From contig JAJXYG010000318.1 in NCBI GenBank assembly GCA_021780705.1, forward strand, positions 1 through 7,158: a stretch of 7,158 nucleotides of DNA, read 5' to 3'. Positions 1 through 5,581 of the stretch are shown here, piece after piece (the stretch's first letter is position 1; the number at the start of each line of letters is the position of its first letter). Both the position numbers and the translations under genes were made by a program. Source of the DNA: Bacteroidota bacterium. GTDB lineage: Bacteria; Bacteroidota; Bacteroidia; Chitinophagales; Chitinophagaceae. The notes beneath the pieces are model-generated. The model saw nothing but the letters and a program-made list of their open reading frames with translations, was not told the origin of the DNA and ran no database searches.

Positions 1-1855
1 AACGCATTTCTTTTTGGTCCAGGAGGGCCATTAGATTGCCGATCTGGCGGGATGCCTCCTGCAGGGTTTCAAAGGGAAGGGTGCCATCCTGCAATTGCTT
101 TTCCAGGGCAGCCTTTTCCTGCTCCAAAAGGGGGATTTCCTTCTCCAGGGTTTCAAATTCATGCTTTTCCCGGAAGGTTACCTTGGCGGAAGGTGGCCGG
201 TCATTTTTGGGTTTGGTATCCACGGCTTTGACGGGTAGGGGTTCCTTCAGGGATTCTTCCCGTAGTTTTTCCAGGCGGTACTGGCTATAATTACCCGGGA
301 AATCCCGGATTACCCCCTCTCCTTCGAATACAAAGAGATGGTCCACGATACGGTCCATAAAATACCGGTCATGGCTGACAATGAGGATGCATCCCTGAAA
401 GTGGGCCAAAAATTCCTCCAGGGTTCTTAAGGTCGGCAGATCCAGGTCATTGGTGGGTTCATCAAGTACCAGGAAGTTGGGATTGCGAAACAGGATACTG
501 AGCAGGTGCAGCCTTCGTTTTTCCCCCCCGCTGAGCCTGCTGAGCGGGGTAAATTGCTGTTGGGCACTGAACCCGAACTTTTCCATAAACTGGCTCGCGC
601 TAATTTTGGTGCCATCACTGAGCGGGAAGAATTCAGCGAGATCCTTGACATATTCGATGGCCCGCTTGTCTTCCTTATAGGTAAGCCCCTCCTGTGCAAA
701 ATTTCCGAAGACCAACGTCTCTCCATGCTGGATCTTGCCGCTGTCGGGTGCCATCAGTCCCAGTGCAATTTTCAGGAAGGTCGACTTCCCGGTACCGTTT
801 TTTCCCACGATTCCGATTCTTTCGGCACGCTTAAACACATAATCAAAGCCTTTCAGGATGACCTTATCGCCAAAGGATTTATACACCTTCTTCATTTCAA
901 TCACCTTCCCCCCCAGGCGGGTCATCTTAGCATCCAGGGAGATATCCGTTACCTGCCTGCGGGCGCTGACCTTGTCTTCCAGGACTGCAAAGGCGTCCTG
1001 CCGGCTTCGGGACTTGGTCGTACGGGCCCTCGGCTGCTTGCGCATCCATTCCAGTTCCTTTCGGTAGATATTTTGGTCCTTCATCAGCTCACTTTGCTGG
1101 GATTCTGCCCGCAGGGCCTTCTGTTCTAAAAAGTAGTCATAATTCCCCTGGTAGGAATAGAGCTTTTCTTCATCGAGTTCCAGGATTTCGTTACAGACCG
1201 TATCCATAAAATAGCGGTCATGGGTCACCAGCAGCAGGGTGCACTTTTGCGCCGAAAGAAAATCCTCCAGCCACTCAATCATCTCTACATCCAGGTGGTT
1301 GGTGGGCTCATCCATGATTAAAAAACTCTTTCCCTGATGAAGTTGGGCCTGGATCAGCGCCTGGGCCAGGGCCACTCTTTTTCGCTGGCCCCCGCTCAGG
1401 TTTTTCACCGGTTCACCCAGGTGGTACAAATTCAGCTTGCCCAGGATCTGTTTGAGGTCATGTTCAAAATTCCAGGCATTCATTTCCGTGAGAGAAGCCA
1501 CCAGTTCGGTGAGCCTTGCCACCCCGGTGGATTCCTTTTCAGACAGAATTTCATATTCTTTCACCGCTTGGGCCACCGGGTGATCCATGTCAAGCAGATT
1601 GTCCCAGATGGAACGTTCCACGTCGAACTGCTGGTCCTGTTGCAGCAGGATTGGCCGGACATCCTTGTGTATCCACAAGGTCCCTTCGTCGCAGGTTTCC
1701 AGGCCAGCCAGAATCCGGAGCAGGGTGGTTTTTCCCATCCCGTTGCGGGCTACGAGCGCAATTTTGTCTCCCTCTTCTACATGAAAACTGATTGACTTGA
1801 ACAGGGTGCGGATGCCAAAGGATTTGGAGATATTTTCTACCGAAGCATAATGCAT
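1..1855 (-). CDS. uup: ABC-F family ATPase, Uup-like (3' end cut by window)
   Basis: Soluble protein with two ABC ATPase domains and no membrane segments, so not a transporter. ABC-F proteins act at the ribosome; Uup itself has been linked to ribosome function and to DNA-structure phenotypes, so the exact role here is inference. My reverse-strand translation gives 618 residues without a stop. Domain 1 has Walker A ARNGMGKT (36-43), signature LSGGQ (153-157), Walker B with DEPTNHLD (182-189) and a switch His in THDRYF (211-216). The linker (about 240-315) is charged and holds the ELEWMRKQPRARTTKSRSRQ segment (267-286). Domain 2 has GKNGTGKS (351-358), LSGGE (441-445), DEPTNDLD (465-472) and SHDRYF (494-499). 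A charged, coiled-coil-like C-terminal region (about 560-618) is the Uup hallmark. ATG at 1855 is chosen because an in-frame TAA lies four codons upstream and MHY...ENISKSFG is a normal family start. Probably fewer than 15 residues are missing. Transcribed away from the polysaccharide genes. Confidence 0.93.
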   Translation of the reverse strand, partial: MHYASVENISKSFGIRTLFKSISFHVEEGDKIALVARNGMGKTTLLRILAGLETCDEGTLWIHKDVRPILLQQDQQFDVERSIWDNLLDMDHPVAQAVKEYEILSEKESTGVARLTELVASLTEMNAWNFEHDLKQILGKLNLYHLGEPVKNLSGGQRKRVALAQALIQAQLHQGKSFLIMDEPTNHLDVEMIEWLEDFLSAQKCTLLLVTHDRYFMDTVCNEILELDEEKLYSYQGNYDYFLEQKALRAESQQSELMKDQNIYRKELEWMRKQPRARTTKSRSRQDAFAVLEDKVSARRQVTDISLDAKMTRLGGKVIEMKKVYKSFGDKVILKGFDYVFKRAERIGIVGKNGTGKSTFLKIALGLMAPDSGKIQHGETLVFGNFAQEGLTYKEDKRAIEYVKDLAEFFPLSDGTKISASQFMEKFGFSAQQQFTPLSRLSGGEKRRLHLLSILFRNPNFLVLDEPTNDLDLPTLRTLEEFLAHFQGCILIVSHDRYFMDRIVDHLFVFEGEGVIRDFPGNYSQYRLEKLREESLKEPLPVKAVDTKPKNDRPPSAKVTFREKHEFETLEKEIPLLEQEKAALEKQLQDGTLPFETLQEASRQIGNLMALLDQKEMR

Positions 1856-1859
1856 GGCG

Positions 1860-1867
1860 CGAAGTTA
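1860..1867 (-). promoter_or_regulatory. possible -7 promoter element of the ABC-F gene
   Basis: On the minus strand the bases read TAACTTCG, matching five of the six fixed positions of the Bacteroidota -7 consensus TAnnTTTG. It ends four bases before the ABC-F ATG, so transcription would begin at or next to the start codon, giving a leaderless or nearly leaderless mRNA. I see no TTTG (-33 box) at the usual distance of about 20 bases, so this is a weak call resting on one short match. Confidence 0.25.
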
Positions 1868-1887
1868 GCGGAGAGTTAAGACTTGAG

Positions 1888-1899
1888 GGGATAATTCCC
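1888..1899. promoter_or_regulatory. short inverted repeat in the divergent intergenic region
   Basis: GGGA-TAAT-TCCC is a 4-bp inverted repeat with a central TAAT, lying between the divergent ABC-F and acetyltransferase genes. Its position would suit an operator for either gene, but a match this short can arise by chance and no regulator gene is present in the window. Confidence 0.12.
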
Positions 1900-1938
1900 G
1901 GCTGAGGTGACAATATTTCTTTTGAAAACTTTATTTGC

Positions 1939-1946
1939 TAACTTTC
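1939..1946 (+). promoter_or_regulatory. possible -7 promoter element of the polysaccharide gene set
   Basis: TAACTTTC matches five of six fixed positions of the Bacteroidota -7 box TAnnTTTG. It ends nine bases before the acetyltransferase ATG at 1956, implying a very short leader, in keeping with the lack of a Shine-Dalgarno sequence there. A TTTG lies at 1921-1924, but the 14-base spacing is shorter than the usual 19-21, so the -33 part is not supported. Confidence 0.28.
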
Positions 1947-1955
1947 ACCCCTCAA

Positions 1956-2534
1956 ATGGAAAAGAATTATTTTGTACACCCCACCGCCTGCGTGGATCCG
2001 GGATGTCAGGTCGGGGATGGGGTCCGTATATGGCATTTTTCTCATCTCATGCCGGGTTGTACTGTTGGCGCCGATTGCAATATCGGTCAGAACGTGTTTG
2101 TTGCCGGAGGCGTCGTACTGGGTAAGAATGTGAAGGTGCAGAACAATGTGTCCATTTATGAAGGGGTGGTCTGCCAGGACGATGTATTCCTGGGGCCCTC
2201 CATGGTGTTCACCAATGTGATCAATCCCCGCAGTGCGGTAAACCGCAAGGGGGAATATGCCAGAACGGTGGTTGGGAAAGGGGCCACCATCGGAGCCAAT
2301 GCCACCATTGTTTGCGGAAATGACATTGGCGCTTTCGCCTTTATAGGGGCCGGAGCGGTAGTCACCCGGGAAGTAGCCCCCTATTCCATGGTCATCGGAA
2401 ATCCTGCCCGTCACAGGGGATGGATGAGTGAATTTGGCCACAAGCTGGAATTCGATTCAAACCACCGCGCCATATGCCCGGAAAGCCACCAGGAATATCT
2501 TTTGGAAAATAACCGGGTCACGAAAGTCAAATGA
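1956..2534 (+). CDS. wlbB: WlbB/WbpD-like sugar-nucleotide N-acetyltransferase (left-handed beta-helix)
   Basis: Predicted cytoplasmic acetyl-CoA-dependent enzyme that acetylates the 3-amino group of UDP-2-acetamido-3-amino-2,3-dideoxyglucuronate, a late step toward 2,3-diacetamido uronic acids of O-antigen or capsule. The 192 residues, about the family length, are mostly hexapeptide repeats (for example VGDGVRI, VGADCNIGQNV, LGKNVKVQNNV, VGKGATIGANATI, IGAGAVV) that fold as a left-handed beta-helix trimer. The loop MVFTNVINPRS (83-93) and the IGNPAR motif (147-152) are typical of the WlbB/WbpD/FdtC group. The C-terminal tail (about 160-192) leaves the helix. ATG at 1956 is preferred over TTG at 1935, because MEKNYFVHPTA is the normal family start. 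It overlaps the next gene by four bases (ATGA), suggesting translational coupling. Related enzymes act on dTDP-3-amino-6-deoxysugars (FdtC, QdtC); the WlbA neighbour favours the UDP-sugar substrate, but specificity is inferred. Confidence 0.88.
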   Translation: MEKNYFVHPTACVDPGCQVGDGVRIWHFSHLMPGCTVGADCNIGQNVFVAGGVVLGKNVKVQNNVSIYEGVVCQDDVFLGPSMVFTNVINPRSAVNRKGEYARTVVGKGATIGANATIVCGNDIGAFAFIGAGAVVTREVAPYSMVIGNPARHRGWMSEFGHKLEFDSNHRAICPESHQEYLLENNRVTKVK

Positions 2535-3439
2535 TCATGAAAAATTTTGCATTGATCGGAGTAGGTGGATATATTGCGCCCCGGCACCTAAGGGCCATCC
2601 GGGACACAGGGAACCGGCTGGTGGCAGCCCTTGATAAAAATGATTCCGTGGGAATCCTGGATGCCTATTTTCCAGAAGCGGATTTTTTCACAGAGTTTGA
2701 ACGGTTTGACCGCCACCTGGATAAAATACGCAGAAAGGGATTGCAAATCGATTACCTGAGCGTCTGCAGCCCCAATTATCTTCATGATGCCCATATTCGT
2801 TTCGGACTGAGGATCGGCAGCCATGTCATCTGCGAAAAACCGGTGGTGCTGAACCCCTGGAATATAGATGCACTGGTCTCCATGGAAGCAGAAACCGGCA
2901 GGAAAGCCTATACCCTCATGCAGCTCCGGCTGCATCCCCGGATTCGGGCCCTGAAAGAAAAAATCAGCCAGGCCCCGGAAGGAAAAAAATATTCGGTTTC
3001 CCTGCAATATATTACCGCCAGGGGGCATTGGTATTTTTCCAGCTGGAAGGGGGATCTCTCCAAGAGCGGAGGGATTGCTACCAATATCGGGATTCACTTT
3101 TTTGACCTCCTTTTGTGGATCTTTGGACCGGTGGTCCATAGCCGGGTCTCCCAGCATGACGCCCAAACCGCCTCCGGAATCCTGGAACTCCAGAGGGCCA
3201 CGGTAGACTGGAAGCTCAGCATCGATGCACAGTACCTGCCCGCCTCGGTACGTACTGAAGGGAAGCGCACCTACCGGAATTTATCGGTGGACGGTGAATC
3301 ACTGGAATTCAGTGAGGGATTGGAAGACCTGCACACCGAGGCTTACCGGCAGATTTTGGAGGGAAAGGGATTTCCTATATCCGAAGCGAAGGCCTCCATA
3401 GAACTGGTCCATCAAATACGAAATCAATACACATTATAA
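2531..3439 (+). CDS. wlbA: WlbA/WbpB-like UDP-N-acetylglucosaminuronate 3-dehydrogenase (Gfo/Idh/MocA family)
   Basis: Predicted cytoplasmic NAD-dependent oxidoreductase that oxidises C3 of UDP-GlcNAcA to the 3-keto sugar, the substrate of a PLP aminotransferase that precedes WlbB. The 302 residues show an N-terminal Rossmann fold with FALIGVGGYIAPRH (6-19), the SVCSPNYLH strand-loop (77-85) and the family's CEKP motif (101-104), whose Lys lies in the active site. The C-terminal alpha/beta domain carries ITARGHWYF (161-169), WKGD (172-175) and ATNIGIHFFD (183-192), with the conserved His at 189. These motifs resemble Bordetella WlbA as I recall it. The start is ambiguous: ATG 2531 overlaps the previous stop as ATGA, while ATG 2537 gives the MKNFALIG start usual for homologues. 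No Shine-Dalgarno sequence is visible, which fits coupling to wlbB. The required 6-dehydrogenase and aminotransferase are not in the window. Confidence 0.9.
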   Translation: MIMKNFALIGVGGYIAPRHLRAIRDTGNRLVAALDKNDSVGILDAYFPEADFFTEFERFDRHLDKIRRKGLQIDYLSVCSPNYLHDAHIRFGLRIGSHVICEKPVVLNPWNIDALVSMEAETGRKAYTLMQLRLHPRIRALKEKISQAPEGKKYSVSLQYITARGHWYFSSWKGDLSKSGGIATNIGIHFFDLLLWIFGPVVHSRVSQHDAQTASGILELQRATVDWKLSIDAQYLPASVRTEGKRTYRNLSVDGESLEFSEGLEDLHTEAYRQILEGKGFPISEAKASIELVHQIRNQYTL

Positions 3440-3448
3440 ATCAATCAA

Positions 3449-4510
3449 ATGAGCGCACCTAGCAGAGTGATTCTTATTACAGGGGGGGCCGGATTCATAG
3501 GCTCCCACCTCACCCGGCTCTTTGTAACCCGGCATCCCCACTACAAAATTGTGAATCTGGACAACCTGACCTATGCCGGCAACCTGGAAAATCTTAAGGA
3601 TATTGAAGGTAGCCCGAATTATACCTTTGTGAAAGGCGATATTACCGACATGGCAATGGTAAGAAGCCTGTTTGAGACCCACCATTTTGACGGGGTGCTT
3701 CACTGCGCTGCCGAGAGTCATGTGGACCGCTCCATTACTGATCCGCTTGCCTTTGTCAGGACCAATGTCCTTGGCACGGTATCCATGTTACAGGTTGCCA
3801 AGGATGCCTGGAAGGACCATTACGAAGGAAAACTGTTCTATCATATTTCTACCGATGAGGTATATGGCAGCCTGGGGGAAACCGGATTCTTCACCGAAAC
3901 CACCCCCTATGATCCGAGGAGTCCCTATTCGGCTTCCAAGGCCTCATCCGACCACTTCGTCCGTGCGTTTCATCACACCTACCAACTTCCGGTCATTGTG
4001 TCCAATTGTTCTAACAATTACGGACCCTTTCATTTTCCAGAAAAACTCATCCCGCTTTGCATTTATAATATCATACACCAGAAACCGCTGCCGATTTATG
4101 GCCAGGGTCTTAATGTGCGCGACTGGCTTTTTGTGGAAGACCACGTAAACGCCATAGACCTTATTTTCCATAAGGGAAAGCCGGGAGATACCTACAATAT
4201 CGGTGGCCATAACGAATGGAAGAATATCGACATCATTAGAGAGCTCTGCCGCCAGATGGATGCCAAACTGGGCAGGGCGCCCGGTACCTCTGAAAAGTTG
4301 ATCACCTTTGTAAAGGACCGTGCCGGCCATGACCTCCGCTACGCCATCGATGCCACCAAACTGACCCGTGAGTTGGGCTGGAAACCTTCCCTTCAGTTTG
4401 AAGAAGGGCTTTCCCGGACCATTGACTGGTATTTGTCCAACGAACAATGGCTCAGCGAGGTGACCAGCGGAAATTACCGGACCTATTATGAAAAGCAATA
4501 TGGCCACTGA
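3449..4510 (+). CDS. rfbB: dTDP-glucose 4,6-dehydratase
   Basis: Cytoplasmic extended short-chain dehydrogenase that converts dTDP-glucose to dTDP-4-keto-6-deoxyglucose, using a tightly bound NAD that is reduced and reoxidised in one cycle. The 353 residues match the family length. The NAD-binding TGGAGFIGSH lies at 11-20, the LDNLTYAGN loop at 37-45, the catalytic STDEVYG at 134-140 (Thr135, Asp136, Glu137 act in the dehydration), and the active-site YSASK at 160-164 (Tyr160, Lys164). SNNYGPFHFPEKLIP (188-202), the NVRDW segment (222-226) and RAGHDLRYAID (291-301) are RfbB/RmlB hallmarks of substrate binding. It starts nine bases after wlbA, without a visible Shine-Dalgarno sequence, so it is probably in the same transcript. 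Its product feeds rhamnose or amino-6-deoxysugar branches; which one cannot be told, because no rfbC, rfbD or aminotransferase gene is present here. Confidence 0.96.
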   Translation: MSAPSRVILITGGAGFIGSHLTRLFVTRHPHYKIVNLDNLTYAGNLENLKDIEGSPNYTFVKGDITDMAMVRSLFETHHFDGVLHCAAESHVDRSITDPLAFVRTNVLGTVSMLQVAKDAWKDHYEGKLFYHISTDEVYGSLGETGFFTETTPYDPRSPYSASKASSDHFVRAFHHTYQLPVIVSNCSNNYGPFHFPEKLIPLCIYNIIHQKPLPIYGQGLNVRDWLFVEDHVNAIDLIFHKGKPGDTYNIGGHNEWKNIDIIRELCRQMDAKLGRAPGTSEKLITFVKDRAGHDLRYAIDATKLTRELGWKPSLQFEEGLSRTIDWYLSNEQWLSEVTSGNYRTYYEKQYGH

Positions 4511-4568
4511 GTATTCGTTGGAATCTTTGAGGATTTACTCGCAATAAAATCATTATATTCAAACCATT

Positions 4569-5426
4569 ATGAAAGGAATCATCCTGGCAGGCGGAAGTGG
4601 AACAAGGTTGTATCCCATTACCATGGGAATCAGCAAGCAGCTCATGCCTATCTACGACAAACCCATGATCTATTACCCGCTATCGACCCTGATGCTGGCA
4701 GGGATCAAGGAAATCCTCATCATCACCACCCCGGAAGACCAACCCCAGTTCCGGCGGTTGCTCGGAGACGGGAGTCAGTGGGGGTGCAGCCTGCAGTATG
4801 AAATCCAGGAAAAGCCGAACGGCCTGGCCCAGGCGTTTGTCATCGGGGAACCATTTATTGGAAAAGACCCGGTAGCCCTGGTCCTGGGAGACAACATCTT
4901 TTACGGAAGCGGATTTTCCAAAATGCTTCAAAAATCAGCCGATCCGGACGGGGCAGTCATATTTGCCTATTCGGTAAGTGATCCGGAGCGTTACGGGGTG
5001 GTGGAATTTGACAAGGATTTTACCGCACTTTCCATTGAAGAAAAGCCGGCGAAGCCCAAGTCCAATTATGCGGTGCCGGGACTATATTTTTATGACAACC
5101 ATGTAGTGGAAATAGCCAAGAACATAGCCCCCTCTCCCCGGGGCGAATACGAGATCACCGATGTCAACCGCAAATACCTGATGGACAAGCGGCTGAAAGT
5201 AGCCGTATTGAACCGTGGATTTGCCTGGCTGGATACCGGCACCTTTGAATCCCTTCATGATGCCTCGGAATTTGTCCGGGTAATTGAAAAAAGGCAGGGG
5301 TTCAAAATAGGTTGCCCCGAAGAAATTGCCTATCGCATGGGTTATATCGACCGGGATGCCCTGAATGCCCTGGCGACCCAATTGGAAAAAAGCGGGTATG
5401 GGCTGTATCTGAAAGGGGTTTCCTGA
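4569..5426 (+). CDS. rfbA: glucose-1-phosphate thymidylyltransferase
   Basis: Cytoplasmic nucleotidyltransferase joining dTTP and glucose-1-phosphate into dTDP-glucose and pyrophosphate, the entry step of the dTDP-deoxysugar pathway and the supplier of RfbB upstream. The 285 residues are normal for the short, homotetrameric form. Nucleotide binding: [13 protein letters not shown] (6-18). Sugar-phosphate and metal binding: [16 protein letters not shown] (23-38), LGDNIFYG (106-113) with the metal-binding Asp. Other RmlA hallmarks: the EEKP motif near 157-160, the GLYFYD strand, GEYEITD and the [10 protein letters not shown] segment. Ends in the usual C-terminal helical segment. A 58-base AT-rich gap separates it from rfbB; it holds no clear promoter and may be transcribed through. 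No Shine-Dalgarno sequence is visible. A perfect 7-bp inverted repeat begins within its stop codon. Confidence 0.96.
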   Translation: MKGIILAGGSGTRLYPITMGISKQLMPIYDKPMIYYPLSTLMLAGIKEILIITTPEDQPQFRRLLGDGSQWGCSLQYEIQEKPNGLAQAFVIGEPFIGKDPVALVLGDNIFYGSGFSKMLQKSADPDGAVIFAYSVSDPERYGVVEFDKDFTALSIEEKPAKPKSNYAVPGLYFYDNHVVEIAKNIAPSPRGEYEITDVNRKYLMDKRLKVAVLNRGFAWLDTGTFESLHDASEFVRVIEKRQGFKIGCPEEIAYRMGYIDRDALNALATQLEKSGYGLYLKGVS

Positions 5427-5441
5427 AAGTAGAATACTTTC
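5425..5441 (+). other. perfect 7-bp stem-loop overlapping the rfbA stop codon
   Basis: GAAAGTA (5425-5431) and TACTTTC (5435-5441) are exact inverted repeats around a GAA loop. The stem begins in the TGA stop of rfbA. No T-run follows, so it is not a classic intrinsic terminator; it could be an RNA hairpin protecting the mRNA end or a DNA operator. Confidence 0.5.
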
Positions 5442-5491
5442 CCGGGGTTCAGTTGGATTGAGGGCCTGGTGCCTGGAGCTGAACTGCCCGG
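5442..5491 (+). other. long-range bulged stem-loop in the rfbA to export-gene gap
   Basis: CCGGGGTTCAG (5442-5452) pairs with CTGAAC (5479-5484) and CCCGG (5487-5491), leaving a two-base TG bulge, for 11 base pairs around a 26-base loop. It directly abuts the 5425-5441 hairpin. The 3' arm CCCG can instead pair with CGGG at 5495-5498 across a GAGA (GNRA) tetraloop, so two exclusive folds are possible. There is no downstream T-run. A terminator, attenuator or processing signal are all possible; none is proven. Confidence 0.4.
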
Positions 5492-5518
5492 AGACGGGAA
5501 TTTGGGGAAAAATAATAC

Positions 5519-5526
5519 TACCTTCG
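5519..5526 (+). promoter_or_regulatory. possible -7 promoter element before the export gene
   Basis: TACCTTCG, followed by C, matches five of six fixed positions of TAnnTTTG and lies in an AT-rich stretch. It would give a leader of roughly 50 bases before the ATG at 5582. TTTG at 5501-5504 is only 14 bases upstream, shorter than the usual -33 to -7 spacing. A separate promoter here would let the export gene be controlled apart from the sugar genes. Confidence 0.35.
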
Positions 5527-5572
5527 CTTTCGATTTTTTGCCTCATAAAGGTCTCTTAACGAATTCAAAAAC

Positions 5573-5576
5573 GGAG
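5573..5576 (+). promoter_or_regulatory. Shine-Dalgarno-like ribosome binding site of the export gene
   Basis: GGAG ends five bases before ATG 5582. It is the only gene start in the window with a recognisable Shine-Dalgarno match, and it supports ATG 5582 as the start, together with the signal peptide that follows directly. Confidence 0.5.
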
Positions 5577-5581
5577 TTTTC

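Noticed and set aside
506..1129. 207-codon open frame on the plus strand opposite the ABC-F gene
   Set aside because: It is antisense to a clearly conserved ABC-F coding frame, and its translation shows no domain or sensible composition; a shadow frame.
1727..1750. Walker A of ABC domain 1 begins with Ala36 instead of Gly
   Set aside because: The P-loop pattern allows Ala or Gly at this position, and the Lys, Thr, signature and Walker B residues are intact, so loss of ATP binding is not implied.
1337..1795. 152-codon plus-strand open frame opposite ABC domain 1
   Set aside because: It lies wholly within the antisense of the Walker A to Walker B region of the ABC-F gene and has no independent support.
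1921..1946. TTTG plus TAACTTTC read as a full -33/-7 promoter, with the same 14-base spacing as at 5501-5526
   Set aside because: The spacing is well below the usual 19-21 bases. The repeated 14-base distance is probably coincidence, so only the -7-like boxes are listed, with low confidence.
1938..2441. 167-codon minus-strand open frame opposite wlbB
   Set aside because: Antisense to the hexapeptide repeats of the acetyltransferase; its Gly/Ile/His-rich translation mirrors those repeats rather than a real protein.
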